Position numbers and translations under genes: made by a program. From Vibrio hippocampi (lineage in GTDB: Bacteria > Pseudomonadota > Gammaproteobacteria > Enterobacterales > Vibrionaceae): DNA of 64,000 nt. Shown piece by piece: positions 46,866 to 56,601 of this stretch (positions are counted from its first letter, which is position 1; the number at the start of each line of letters is the position of its first letter). The DNA lies in assembly GCF_921292975.1 (NCBI RefSeq), contig NZ_CAKLCM010000003.1, positions 868,001-932,000 on the forward strand, in the 5' to 3' direction. Under the pieces are notes generated by a model. The model searched no databases and was not told the origin of the DNA. It was given only the letters and a program-made list of their open reading frames with translations.

Positions 46866-47729
46866 ATGAAAATAGTTAAGCAACCATACATAACAAACTA
46901 TGAGCTCAGAAAATTAGAAAAACACTTAAAGAAGATTAAGAATGGTGAGTACGAGCCATATATTACAGTTCGACGTTCAAATAGTGTCGGTCTATCTCAT
47001 ATTGTTTTCAGTCACAAGACGAAACGCTGCCATCACTTATTCAGCTTAGGTGAGCTTGCTCTATTCCTTCATCTTGAGCACGATCCTGAAGTCTTGGATA
47101 TACAAGAGCAATACCCCTTACCGTTAAATGAAACTCTCAAGTGGGCTAAATATCTGAATTATCGACACCCTGCTAAATACAAAGAAAGGGATGGTAAAGA
47201 TATTCCTGCTGCAACCATGACCACGGATTTCGTTGTCACCTTGTATGATGCGACGAGAGACCAGCTTGGCATTCAGCCGTATAACTATAAACCGAGCTCA
47301 GCTCTAAGTACTGAATTTGAGTCTCCCCAAAAAGTCACACGAACCCAACAAAAGTTCAAAATTGAAGAGATGTACTGGGGGCGTTATAACCATCATCTAA
47401 CGCAAATAACAGATGAAGACTTAAACCCCAACAAAACATACAACCTTCAATGGCTTAGAGAGACCTACCATCATATACGCGAGAGTCAAATCGAAGGCCC
47501 ACTGTGCGAAGGGATGTTAAACACTCTAACCAGAAGCCTTATAAACACCCCAGAGAAAACTCTAAAGCAGCATTTGAATCACGCATCATTAGTACACGAT
47601 GTAACCGAACTTGCTGCATTGGAGATCTTTCAACATCTTGCGTATTCAGGTCAACTAGACGTTGACCTGAATGAGCGCATAGAAGTTTTTCGCCCTGTAA
47701 TGATGATTACGCAACACGATGAGAATTAA
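46866..47729 (+). CDS. tnsA: TnsA, Tn7-like transposase endonuclease subunit
   Basis: A 287-residue TnsA, which cuts the 5' ends of the transposon so that it moves by cut-and-paste. Likely catalytic residues are E71 in LFLHLEHDPEVLDIQEQYPL, D121 in TTDFVV and K142 in IQPYNYKPSSAL. The C-terminal domain has KIEEMYWGRYNHH. The loop between Gln137 and Lys142 is longer than the QVK of Tn7. ATG 46866 has GAGG upstream. It overlaps tnsB by 11 bases. Confidence 0.93.
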   Translation: MKIVKQPYITNYELRKLEKHLKKIKNGEYEPYITVRRSNSVGLSHIVFSHKTKRCHHLFSLGELALFLHLEHDPEVLDIQEQYPLPLNETLKWAKYLNYRHPAKYKERDGKDIPAATMTTDFVVTLYDATRDQLGIQPYNYKPSSALSTEFESPQKVTRTQQKFKIEEMYWGRYNHHLTQITDEDLNPNKTYNLQWLRETYHHIRESQIEGPLCEGMLNTLTRSLINTPEKTLKQHLNHASLVHDVTELAALEIFQHLAYSGQLDVDLNERIEVFRPVMMITQHDEN

Positions 47730-49896
47730 TCAAAAATTGGTCGATGACAAAAAAGGGCTTGAATATCTTATCGTAGATATTTGCCAAGACCTCGACCTGA
47801 TTGCTGTCACTCAGCTCAATGTTGAACGACCTAAAAGGCCTCATACGATTATGCTAAGTGATACGTTGAGCCAAATAGAACTGGGCAAATGGAAAGTGCT
47901 AGAGCATTCCTTTAGCCCTTACCTATACATGTCGGACGAAGAGTTACTGAAGGATAAGAAGCGCAGAAAGTGGTTACAACGCAGAGATAGCAGCTTCAAC
48001 ATTATAGCCCCGTTAATCGATAACGACGAACTACGTTACAACTATCTTTTTATCGATAGCTGTTCAATCTTACATCGATTGATAGAAACATCAGGTCGCA
48101 GCCGCAGTTATGTAGCAAAAATTTTAAATCGTTACTGGTATTACGGTTCTCATGTCAATGCTCTACTCCCTCTGTGGAGAAATTGCGGAACGAATCAGTC
48201 TTTACCTGAAGCACCGTCATTTGACCAAGACCCTGAGTTAGGCAAAAGTGGCCCGAAAACCAGATATGGAAGTCCTTATCGTGGAGTCACTCAGCAAGAC
48301 ATTAAACATATTCGACGATTTGCTAAAACCATTCCAAACGGTGGCAAAGCTAGGCTGAGTGACCTTTACGATCAGTTTACACGCAAGTTCATGTATGCAC
48401 GTGTTAAACCAATGATTGAAGAAGCACATGAGATAGCTTTACCTGTTCCAAGGGCCAAACTCATTTCACGAAATGCATTTAAATATCATTTTAAACAAAA
48501 CGTAGATCAACTTGAATTGATAAGGAAGGCTGTCGGCACGACCAATTTTCAAAAAGACTTCCGAGGCCGTGCGGGCCTCGCTCGACAGGGTGTTCGTGGC
48601 CCCACCAGCCGCTATGAAATAGATGCCACAGTCGTTGATCAATACATACGCTACCCCTACGACAAAACCAATCAGTTAGCCACGGGACGCCCTGTGATCT
48701 ATCTAGTTGTAGATACGTGGTCTGGCATGTTTGTTGGCACTCATGCTTGTTTTCACGGCCCAGATTGGACGGGAGCATCACAAGCCCTTTTCAATGCTTT
48801 TACCAACAAAGTCCAGTTTGCTAAACGCTATGGCGTTGAAATTACTGAAAACGAATGGCCGTGCCACCATGTCTGCTCACAGTTAGTCATGGATCGAGGT
48901 TCCGAGTATACAGACCGTAACATTGAAAGCATGCTTAAGGGTGAAATTGGCTTATCAATCGCCAGTTTCGCTCCGTATCATCGCGGGGATTGTAAAGGAA
49001 CTGTCGAGAAAGCATTTGATATTTTTCATCAAAATGCTGTTCGATTTGTGCCTGGTCAAGTCATGAAAGTACCCAGCAAGGAAGAGCAACACGCTTCTAG
49101 AAAAGCGTCGATGTCCTTCAAAGCATTCATGGAAAAGCTCATAAGGACAATCATTTATACCAATAACAACCGCCTTAGAAAGAACAACCATAACTTCGAG
49201 ATGTCTCGTGATGATGTTGGTTTCTCTCCTAGAGACTTATATCTCTACGGGCTAGAAGAAATGGTGATACCGCCAGCTCAGATTCCTGAAGAGCGACTTC
49301 GTTTCGCATTGCTACCTGCTGACAAGGCGACTGTGAGAATGGAGGGCGTTTACTTTAAGGGGCTGTATTACAGCGCTAACAAAATCATTCATAAACAATG
49401 GTTAGACAAAGCTCGTAATTTTGGTCGATACACAGTGGAAGTTCGATACGACCAAAATTCAACGAACTTTATTTGGTGTAAAGACCCTGAATCTAACGAA
49501 CTAATTACTTTAGAACTCACTGATCGCTCTGAAGCGTATCGTAATCAAATTTGGCAATCGACCCTTCATGAAATCGAATTAACCAAACAAAAACAAAGCC
49601 TTCATGAAGAACATTCATTCGCTAACAAAATTGAGTTCTTAAACAAACTGGATGAAATCGATAAACAAGCAAAAGCTGACGCTCGATACTTAAAAACATC
49701 GTCAGCAAAGTCTATCCAGACAGGTATCAAAGAACGAAAGAGTATCGTCTCTTCTATTGAACGCAGCAAACAATCTGAGCAGATAGCAGCAACCTTAAGT
49801 TCCGAAGATAACGCTAGCTCCACTGCTAAAAAGAATACCCAACACTTGGAAACACCTGATTTTTTTGACTTTGATGATGAACAAGATGATAGCTAA
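47719..49896 (+). CDS. tnsB: TnsB, DDE transposase
   Basis: A 725-residue retroviral-integrase-type transposase. The N-terminal DNA-binding part (about 1-290) should recognise the 18-bp end sites. The DDE triad is D302 (RYEIDATVVDQY), D392 (LVMDRGSEYTD) and E430 (KGTVEKAFDIFH), with spacing close to that of Tn7 TnsB. A beta-barrel and a charged C-terminal tail follow (residues about 640-725), the tail ending DFFDFDDEQDDS, likely for TnsC contact. Overlap with tnsA and with tnsC is 11 bases each. Confidence 0.96.
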   Translation: MRINQKLVDDKKGLEYLIVDICQDLDLIAVTQLNVERPKRPHTIMLSDTLSQIELGKWKVLEHSFSPYLYMSDEELLKDKKRRKWLQRRDSSFNIIAPLIDNDELRYNYLFIDSCSILHRLIETSGRSRSYVAKILNRYWYYGSHVNALLPLWRNCGTNQSLPEAPSFDQDPELGKSGPKTRYGSPYRGVTQQDIKHIRRFAKTIPNGGKARLSDLYDQFTRKFMYARVKPMIEEAHEIALPVPRAKLISRNAFKYHFKQNVDQLELIRKAVGTTNFQKDFRGRAGLARQGVRGPTSRYEIDATVVDQYIRYPYDKTNQLATGRPVIYLVVDTWSGMFVGTHACFHGPDWTGASQALFNAFTNKVQFAKRYGVEITENEWPCHHVCSQLVMDRGSEYTDRNIESMLKGEIGLSIASFAPYHRGDCKGTVEKAFDIFHQNAVRFVPGQVMKVPSKEEQHASRKASMSFKAFMEKLIRTIIYTNNNRLRKNNHNFEMSRDDVGFSPRDLYLYGLEEMVIPPAQIPEERLRFALLPADKATVRMEGVYFKGLYYSANKIIHKQWLDKARNFGRYTVEVRYDQNSTNFIWCKDPESNELITLELTDRSEAYRNQIWQSTLHEIELTKQKQSLHEEHSFANKIEFLNKLDEIDKQAKADARYLKTSSAKSIQTGIKERKSIVSSIERSKQSEQIAATLSSEDNASSTAKKNTQHLETPDFFDFDDEQDDS

Positions 49897-51280
49897 TTAT
49901 ATACCTCACCCTAACTCTCAGATGGCACAAAATCCTCTGATTGAAGCGCTAGGAATGCCATTGCTACCTAAACAATTTATCCAGGCAACAACACTATCTC
50001 CTGACATGATGATTGATGTCAGTTCGCTCCCTACTGAGCATCATGGTTACTACACCAGAACATTCATTGATAACCTATCTGAGTGCTATGTTGTTCAGGA
50101 TGAAGCCCCACGCCTTTATGACACCGTATTTCGCATGATTGAACGAGGCTATATCTATCGCAACCCTTTGGTGTATGGCGATATTAAACAATTGCAATTT
50201 GCCGACTCTATTGAAATACCTGAAGGGCAAGAGCGCACTCTAAAGCAAACAGCAAATCAGCAGAGTTTTTTGGTAGCAGGTCTATCAGGTCGCGGAAAGT
50301 CAGCGATGGTAGAAAGCATCTTGTCTGCCATTCCTCAAGTCATTTCACATCAAGAGTACCAAGGACAAAAGTTCATCTACGAACAGATTGTCTGGCTTAA
50401 GATCGATATCCCAACAGCTCGCGGGCAGCGTGCACTACTCTGGAGGATTCTTGAGTCCATCGATTCGGTAACTGGTGAGAATTATTATGAGTCACATCAG
50501 AAAAGCTCAGTTACGGCGCTCATGATTGCGGTTCGTAAGGCGCTACTCATCCATGGTGTTGGGATTATTGTTCTAGATGAAGCTCAGAACCTATCTGAAA
50601 CTCGACAGTACGAGAAAGTTGGTAACAACGAGAACGCCACACTAAAGTTCGTGGAAGAGTTGTTTAACAAGGTTGGTGTACCACTATTACTCGTCGGGAC
50701 ACTATCAACACTCAATCTGTTTTCTAAAGAGATGACTGCCGCTAGGCGAATTGGAAAGACAGGGTCGCTAATCTTAGAGCAATGTGATGTTGAAAGCTCG
50801 TTTTGGAAACGCTTCATTAAGCAAATGTGCCCGACACAATTACTTAAAAATCAGACAACTGACATTGATACTCTAACGCGCCATGTTCACTACTTATCAG
50901 CAGGGATCCCTGCTATCGCAAGCAGCCTAATAAAGGCCACATTGTCTTATCTGACTTATCTAACACCAAACAATCAAGACCTAAGCATGGCTGCTCTAGA
51001 CCATGTATTCAAAGAGCAATTTCTCTTGGTCTCAGGCGCATTAACTGCACTAAAGCGAGGTCAGTTTTATAAATATGAGGATTGCAATCCTTTATCTCAA
51101 TTGCACTCGGTTCAACAGGATTTGTTTTCAGAAAGTGGCTCAAATATTGACGGCAACCAAGTCTGTAAGCAATCCCCAAGAAGCTCTCGTTCTGCCGCAA
51201 ACCTTACTGAGAAAGACCAAGAAATGCTAGAGAGCTTAACTCCTGAAGCCTTACTAGCGCAGGCTAGAAAGTATGAATAA
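49886..51280 (+). CDS. tnsC: TnsC, AAA+ regulator of transposition
   Basis: A 464-residue AAA+ ATPase that links target selectors to TnsA/TnsB. Walker A is GLSGRGKS at about 132-139; Walker B is GIIVLDEAQNLS with D231. VPLLLVGTLSTLNLF is the sensor-1 region. The frame is open from TTG 49865, with ATGs at 49874, 49877 and 49886. I chose 49886 because it gives the same 11-base overlap (ATG...TAA) as the tnsA/tnsB junction. The C-terminus overlaps tniQ by 8 bases. Confidence 0.93.
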   Translation: MIANYIPHPNSQMAQNPLIEALGMPLLPKQFIQATTLSPDMMIDVSSLPTEHHGYYTRTFIDNLSECYVVQDEAPRLYDTVFRMIERGYIYRNPLVYGDIKQLQFADSIEIPEGQERTLKQTANQQSFLVAGLSGRGKSAMVESILSAIPQVISHQEYQGQKFIYEQIVWLKIDIPTARGQRALLWRILESIDSVTGENYYESHQKSSVTALMIAVRKALLIHGVGIIVLDEAQNLSETRQYEKVGNNENATLKFVEELFNKVGVPLLLVGTLSTLNLFSKEMTAARRIGKTGSLILEQCDVESSFWKRFIKQMCPTQLLKNQTTDIDTLTRHVHYLSAGIPAIASSLIKATLSYLTYLTPNNQDLSMAALDHVFKEQFLLVSGALTALKRGQFYKYEDCNPLSQLHSVQQDLFSESGSNIDGNQVCKQSPRSSRSAANLTEKDQEMLESLTPEALLAQARKYE

Positions 51281-52187
51281 CATCTTGTACCTACTACCGA
51301 ACGAACACCTAAGAAGCTTCCTTAGCCGAGTTCATACTATGTCCCCTTTTGGCACTTTTGCTACTTCAGCAAAACGTCTAGGGCTGGCAAATTTCAGTGC
51401 GTCGCCAGTTACAGTCATGTCTGACCTAGACGCCATACTGATGAATATTCTTAATGATGACAATCGTTCGATTTGGCAAATGCATATGCACGGTAACGTC
51501 ATCGAGTCTTTCCTCAACGAGCGAGAGAAGCGCGAACTACCATTGTTTTTGAAAGGAAAGCCATATGACATCGACTTTACGCAATCCCAAACGGTACATA
51601 ATCGTTTGTGGCGTTACTGCAAAGACTGTATTGCTGAAGACTTAGATACTGTTGGTATTTCATATTTTCACCAACATCACCAACTACAGGGGGTTTTTCA
51701 CTGCTACAAACACGGAACGAGGCTCATTAATAGCTGTTCTTCATGCAGTTACACTGTAAAAAATCTTAGTCGAATGCAAACCCCAACATTAATCTGTCCG
51801 AGCTGTGGTTCCAGCATGATAAGTCAGGGAGCGTATTATGATGAAACAATGCTAAGAGTTGAACAGCTTATGTTGGCGTTAAATGAGCAAACGCTCACCC
51901 TATGCCTTGAATCCGTGCAACAAAATACGTTGGCACGCATGGGGTTTACGCTTGAGCAAACTGATACGTTGGCTTTTAAGAAAGCTTGTGGCGATTGGTA
52001 CAAAGAAATTTTCATGACTCTAGGGAAAGGCGCTCTAGAGCAGTACTTCTCGAATACGAGGAAAGTAAATGATCACATAATTTCTCCTACGATGAGGACA
52101 ACACGCTTATTTTTATCGACTTCAACAAACAGATTTAGTCCACCACTGATCTACATTCTCATGCTGGTTGCTACAGGACAGTTATAG
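51273..52187 (+). CDS. tniQ: TniQ-family target-selection protein (short)
   Basis: A 304-residue TniQ. The N-terminal domain starts LPNEHLRSFLSRVHTMSPFG; zinc-finger ligands are CKDCIAED, then HCYKHGTRL, then CSSCSYT and CPSCGSSM. It lacks the long C-terminal domain of TnsD. It lies between tnsC and a full TnsD, so the element encodes two TniQ-domain proteins. Whether it works with TnsD at one site or directs a second pathway cannot be told from the sequence. Confidence 0.9.
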   Translation: MNNILYLLPNEHLRSFLSRVHTMSPFGTFATSAKRLGLANFSASPVTVMSDLDAILMNILNDDNRSIWQMHMHGNVIESFLNEREKRELPLFLKGKPYDIDFTQSQTVHNRLWRYCKDCIAEDLDTVGISYFHQHHQLQGVFHCYKHGTRLINSCSSCSYTVKNLSRMQTPTLICPSCGSSMISQGAYYDETMLRVEQLMLALNEQTLTLCLESVQQNTLARMGFTLEQTDTLAFKKACGDWYKEIFMTLGKGALEQYFSNTRKVNDHIISPTMRTTRLFLSTSTNRFSPPLIYILMLVATGQL

Positions 52188-52191
52188 ACCT

Positions 52192-53775
52192 ATGTACCTG
52201 CACGAAATAGCTGGTGAAGCCTTTTATAGCCTTGTTGCGCGACACCACGCAGCCTCACCAAGACGCTCGCTACGCGAAAAAAACCGAGCTCTCCTAGGGC
52301 GCACAGATGTTCGCATTAACCCCCAGCTTCCTTGCATGCTCGAACAAGTTGCCAAACAGACTTCAATAGATGCGGAAAGGTTGTTGTTTAACAGTACTTG
52401 TTTCCCTGTTGTCGGCGCTTGCCTTCAAGATAACAAAAGCAAAGCAAGACTTAGATTGCACCTGTTGAGCAATGATGGCAGTCACATCGCGGTCTTATCA
52501 CGTACTACTTCTTCTCGGTTAAGGTTTAGCAGCGCACTAAAGTTCTGTCCGCAATGCCTTGAGGAAGACACATTGAAATGGGGGCATGGTATTTGGCGTA
52601 CCGTACATCAGTATTGCGGTATGTTCGTTTGTCCAAAGCATGCTTGTTGGCTGCAATATGCACCGACAGATGCCGATGGCCTTAACAAACGCATCGAACT
52701 ACCACCAACACCTTACGATAGATGTTTCCATGGTTCTGATCTTTGTTTAGAACGAGCTTTGAGGTTATCGCAATTCATCAGTAGTTGGCATCGCTATGAA
52801 TACGAACGTCGATACGAGCATATTGCTACACCCTCTCACTCATCTTGGATGATTAAGACCCATTTGTTAACTCCGAAAGGACAGATCAGGCAATCAGAAG
52901 CCGTCAATCGTCTACAAGACTTTTGGGCTCCTCTATTTGCTGGTGCAAAGCTACTGCCTTCGAAGCTATATAAATTCAATTTCTTAAGGTGCCTTCTCCT
53001 AAACGACCACTACAACCATTACATACAGCATGCATTGGTTGGTGCTTTCTTTGCGAAGAACGCCAAGTGTTACTTTCGACAAACTTCTCAGGTCTCGAAC
53101 TATTGTAGTCGGGAATCTCATAAGCCTCGTGTCTGTCTATCCGAGTTGGCCTCAGGAAACTCGCTTCGTTCTGTCGCCAAGGCGACAGGATGTTCGGTTG
53201 GCTTTCTAGCAGCCATGGCGCAACGCAATGGGGTCACAATCAAGCATCGATTTAAAAGACTCAACGATGCATTAGTCGACCAAATATTGAGACTCGCTTT
53301 TCGCGGGGTTCATAGACGAGATATCGCCAAATTATGCGGTGTTAGCGTTGGTACTGTAGAACAGCAAATAAATGCGATGTCAGGATTATCCGCATGGAGA
53401 AAACGACTCTGGTTCTGCCAAAAACGACATCAATATCGTCAAACACTCCAGAAGATCATTTCCCAGAATCCAACATTAACTCGGACAGAGATTAAAAATT
53501 CGAGCAGTTGCTACATGTGGCTATTTCGATATGACAAGGACTGGCTAAACCAGCACTTACCAAAACGAGAGCCTGCTAAGTACCATCAATCTATTGATTG
53601 GAATCTGGCAGATAAAAAGCTGGCTAAACAAATTAAGCGACACGTAAAGAAGGCTACTTCAGTTTCACACGTCGAAAGGCAGGTGGACTCACAACACTCA
53701 TTAATCAAAAACAGAAAACGCCTACCCCTTTCGGTTAGGCAAGCGGAAAAAATCGTCTCAAAATCCCAAAATTAG
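52192..53775 (+). CDS. tnsD: TnsD-like sequence-specific target selector
   Basis: A 527-residue protein with an N-terminal TniQ domain (HEIAGEAFYSLVARHHAASP), zinc ligands CPQCLEED and CGMFVCPKHACW, and a C-terminal region with two HTH-like segments (SLRSVAKATGCSVGFLAAMA and HRRDIAKLCGVSVGTVEQQI). In Tn7 the equivalent protein binds the end of glmS; here the element sits at the end of gcvP, so this protein probably recognises that sequence. The frame reaches TTG 52168, but ATG 52192 is 4 bases past the tniQ stop. Confidence 0.88.
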   Translation: MYLHEIAGEAFYSLVARHHAASPRRSLREKNRALLGRTDVRINPQLPCMLEQVAKQTSIDAERLLFNSTCFPVVGACLQDNKSKARLRLHLLSNDGSHIAVLSRTTSSRLRFSSALKFCPQCLEEDTLKWGHGIWRTVHQYCGMFVCPKHACWLQYAPTDADGLNKRIELPPTPYDRCFHGSDLCLERALRLSQFISSWHRYEYERRYEHIATPSHSSWMIKTHLLTPKGQIRQSEAVNRLQDFWAPLFAGAKLLPSKLYKFNFLRCLLLNDHYNHYIQHALVGAFFAKNAKCYFRQTSQVSNYCSRESHKPRVCLSELASGNSLRSVAKATGCSVGFLAAMAQRNGVTIKHRFKRLNDALVDQILRLAFRGVHRRDIAKLCGVSVGTVEQQINAMSGLSAWRKRLWFCQKRHQYRQTLQKIISQNPTLTRTEIKNSSSCYMWLFRYDKDWLNQHLPKREPAKYHQSIDWNLADKKLAKQIKRHVKKATSVSHVERQVDSQHSLIKNRKRLPLSVRQAEKIVSKSQN

Positions 53776-53786
53776 GAACAATTACT

Positions 53787-54380
53787 ATGAAATTTCTCGG
53801 TACATTCAAACAAATTTTCGAAGCACACGAAGTCAAACCTCGCTTACGTGACATCGCGATGTTTGTGACTCTTAATAATACAAGGCTCTATCCGAGAGAG
53901 CAGTTTGATGAAAATGGAGACATTCATCCGTACCTAGCACCACGTCTTGACCTGATTAAGATCATCAAACAAGAAAACTCAGTTAAGTGGTTCTTTACTG
54001 AAAGAACTTATCAAATTTGGGATTACAAAGTACCTGTTAGGCGCCCAGCTTTCCTCAAGGCACGCATGAAGCAATACATGAAAGCCGAAAAGTTGTTTGA
54101 GCAAAGTCGTAACTATGTCACAGCTAGCCCTGCATCACTCTTAAGAAGAGACGATGAAGCGAAAGTGTTCAACATGTTCTGTGATTACATGCTCACATTT
54201 AATCAAATCGCTGTTGAGAGCAAATCTATAACATTGAATGAATGGCTTGTGTGGTATTCAGACATGAGGCGTATTGAAGCACAAAAAGAAGAAAACAAAG
54301 AAAAACAAAGACGTCACCGAGAAGTTATCGCTGAATGTAACAAATTGGAAGATGACCAAGACTCAACCGACGAAAATTAA
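53787..54380 (+). CDS. transposon accessory protein 1, unknown family
   Basis: A 197-residue soluble protein starting 11 bases after tnsD, with SD AGGAAC, so it is part of the tns operon. I do not recognise a named family. It shares a core with the next gene: LYPREQFDENGDIHPYLAPR here and YYPSFQFDEHFNLIDNLRNN there, then RNYVTASPASLL and HKYVTAKPCDLI. The YPxxQFDExGxI pattern faintly resembles the MbcA/ParS domain found at the C-terminus of Xre-type antitoxins. The C-terminus is a charged helix (RRIEAQKEENKEKQRRHREV). Confidence 0.75.
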   Translation: MKFLGTFKQIFEAHEVKPRLRDIAMFVTLNNTRLYPREQFDENGDIHPYLAPRLDLIKIIKQENSVKWFFTERTYQIWDYKVPVRRPAFLKARMKQYMKAEKLFEQSRNYVTASPASLLRRDDEAKVFNMFCDYMLTFNQIAVESKSITLNEWLVWYSDMRRIEAQKEENKEKQRRHREVIAECNKLEDDQDSTDEN

Positions 54381-54421
54381 CCGTATGATGACCAACGCAA
54401 TGATCGCTGTGAGGAGATCTG

Positions 54422-54901
54422 ATGAATAAGCTCGAAACTAAGCGATTAAAAGCTATTGTCTCGCTTCTCAACGGCCTAGAACTCATTTCTCATGAGGAGT
54501 TACCCGAAGAGCAGCACAACGCTCTTTGTATCAATGTGAACGGCTGGAGGTACTACCCGTCCTTTCAGTTCGATGAGCATTTTAATCTTATAGATAACCT
54601 CAGAAACAATCTTAGTCTCATGCGAGAAGGCCGAGACGACACTGATATTCTACTTTGGATGATCTCCGAGAAATCGGTATTGGTGGAGCGAGCTGTTGCT
54701 CCACCAGCATTAGTTTCTAAATACTTAGATAAAGGTGACTTAGAAGGCTACGAGAGATTAGTCTCAACAGAAGCGCGAAGTCATAAATACGTAACCGCCA
54801 AACCCTGTGACTTGATTGATGGGCCTTTGTTTGAGGTGTTCGTTGAGGACTGGTTAAGACCTGATGGGCGCAGAATTAAGACAAAAAGCATTACTTTCTA
54901 A
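54422..54901 (+). CDS. transposon accessory protein 2, paralogue of the preceding gene
   Basis: A 159-residue soluble protein with a strong SD (GAGGAG). The core (residues about 35-140) aligns with the preceding protein: YYPSFQFDEH, LLWMISEKS, then HKYVTAKPCDLI. It lacks the charged C-terminal helix. It lies 41 bases after that gene and is the last of the plus-strand tns operon, facing the convergent Gabija genes. An MbcA/ParS-like antitoxin relationship is a weak suggestion. No toxin partner is apparent next to it. Confidence 0.7.
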   Translation: MNKLETKRLKAIVSLLNGLELISHEELPEEQHNALCINVNGWRYYPSFQFDEHFNLIDNLRNNLSLMREGRDDTDILLWMISEKSVLVERAVAPPALVSKYLDKGDLEGYERLVSTEARSHKYVTAKPCDLIDGPLFEVFVEDWLRPDGRRIKTKSITF

Positions 54902-54951
54902 CACCCGTTTTAACTATCCGAAAAAGAGGGCGTCGGAAAGATATATAAAAT

Positions 54952-56601
54952 TCACGAAGGAAGCGAATTTATAAACAAACCATTCAACTGAACCAAACTC
55001 AAAAAATATGACGGTGCTGAAGTTTTGAGCTCTCCTCTCGAATTCTCACGCAGTTCACTTTGACAAAGAACACAAAGTTCTTCTGCACGTGTTATTCCTA
55101 CATAGTGAAGGTTCATTTCCTGTTGTAAGTCAGGGTATTGCGGAGGATCATTCCAATCGCCTGTATATCTTCGGTAAGGGAAGTTCCACTCTTCCAATCC
55201 GAAGTGAAGCACAACTTTGAACTCTAATCCTTTCGACTTGTGCAATGTCATGATTTGCACTTCTTCACGATTTATTGGTTTGTATGACTTTAGTGCTAAG
55301 TCATCCAACAGTATTTCAGCGAATACTTCTAACTCTCCAGACTTTACCTCCAAGTCAAACAAAGTTATGAGCTCGCTTGCAATAGTAACTAGCCGTGTAT
55401 GGTCTTCCTCTTGCTTCAGCATACGAACTTGCTCTCTCGCATAGCTACTTTTACGACGAATATTGGGTGAGCTATTCCTAGCAAACTTATCGCATATTTC
55501 CTGTGCGCTAACAATTTTGCCGTACTTATACTCAATTAAAGCTGTCAAAAAATCAGAAGCGGTTGTGCCAATCGCGTTTAGTTTGTCATCGACGTACAAC
55601 CTATTTGGCACCTCTAGATTCTCAGACACTAATTTTAAAATTCTTTCCGTTTTTGCCAATATGGCAATATCTGAAGCTTTTTCTACTTTAAATTTTTTCC
55701 CAGCGATCCATTCGCTTATTAAATCCGAGACTGTAGAAGCGCATGTCGGTAACCATCCCTCCATCACTAACCGAACGACGCGTAGATCACCCTCTTCATG
55801 TTCCACCAAGTTACAAGTAGGTCTTTTTAGGCGGCTGGCATAGTTAACGATCGAAGGATGACTCCGATGATTCAAATCAATCTCAAAGTGCTTGAAACCA
55901 GAACCTTCACGCGTCAATTCCTCAAGTAGCTTGGGGTCACCTCCCCTAAAACCATATATCGATTGATCGTTATCACCAACTGCTATACCAACTAATCCTA
56001 GTTCGACGAGTTCAAGAAACAGCTCGTGCTGAGCAAGTGAGCTATCCTGATATTCGTCAACAAATACATGTGTATATCTGGCCTTTATGTATCTCCTTGC
56101 TCCCTCAGAGTTTTTCAATACAAACAATGCGAGTCCCGAAAAGGAGCTCATCCAAAGCACATTTTGTTCGTAAAGAGAATTAAATCCCCCATCATTCATT
56201 ACATCTTCAAGAGTTGGGGCCTGATAATTCTGACTTAGTTGTGAGAGGTGATCTTCAGTCAGTTTCTTAACTATCTCGCAACCTGCAACTTGTCCTCCCC
56301 ATAATCTTTCTAAAAAAGGGGCTATCAATTCACTGAAGCAAAAACTATCTATGGTGCCAAAGAAACTGGCTTTTGTATCATGCCCGTTTGCTTCGCATTT
56401 CTGTCTAAGCTCTGTGCTCGCCTTATTGGTAAAAGATATACCGATAACACCTTTATAACTTGGAAGCATTGGAGTCAAAGCACGCACTTTCTCTTTAACA
56501 ACTGTTGTTTTACCGCTACCAGGACAGGCAGTTATTACGGCACTACCATCCTGATAATCGACAGCGTTTTTTTGTTGTTCGGTTAGCTTCAAAATAGTCA
56601 T
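54952..56601 (-). CDS. gajB: Gabija GajB-like UvrD-family helicase
   Basis: A 549-residue superfamily-1 helicase. Motif Q/I: LTEQQKNAVDYQDGSAVITA then CPGSGKTTV; motif II: VFVDEYQDSS; motif III: GDNDQSIYGFRGG; motif IV-V: LNHRSHPSIVNYAS and QIMTLHKSKGLEFKVVLHFG; motif VI: LHYVGITRAEELC. It overlaps the OLD-family gene upstream by ATGA. An OLD nuclease-helicase pair in this order is the Gabija anti-phage system, in which GajB acts with GajA on DNA. Confidence 0.88.
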   Translation of the reverse strand: MTILKLTEQQKNAVDYQDGSAVITACPGSGKTTVVKEKVRALTPMLPSYKGVIGISFTNKASTELRQKCEANGHDTKASFFGTIDSFCFSELIAPFLERLWGGQVAGCEIVKKLTEDHLSQLSQNYQAPTLEDVMNDGGFNSLYEQNVLWMSSFSGLALFVLKNSEGARRYIKARYTHVFVDEYQDSSLAQHELFLELVELGLVGIAVGDNDQSIYGFRGGDPKLLEELTREGSGFKHFEIDLNHRSHPSIVNYASRLKRPTCNLVEHEEGDLRVVRLVMEGWLPTCASTVSDLISEWIAGKKFKVEKASDIAILAKTERILKLVSENLEVPNRLYVDDKLNAIGTTASDFLTALIEYKYGKIVSAQEICDKFARNSSPNIRRKSSYAREQVRMLKQEEDHTRLVTIASELITLFDLEVKSGELEVFAEILLDDLALKSYKPINREEVQIMTLHKSKGLEFKVVLHFGLEEWNFPYRRYTGDWNDPPQYPDLQQEMNLHYVGITRAEELCVLCQSELRENSRGELKTSAPSYFLSLVQLNGLFINSLPS

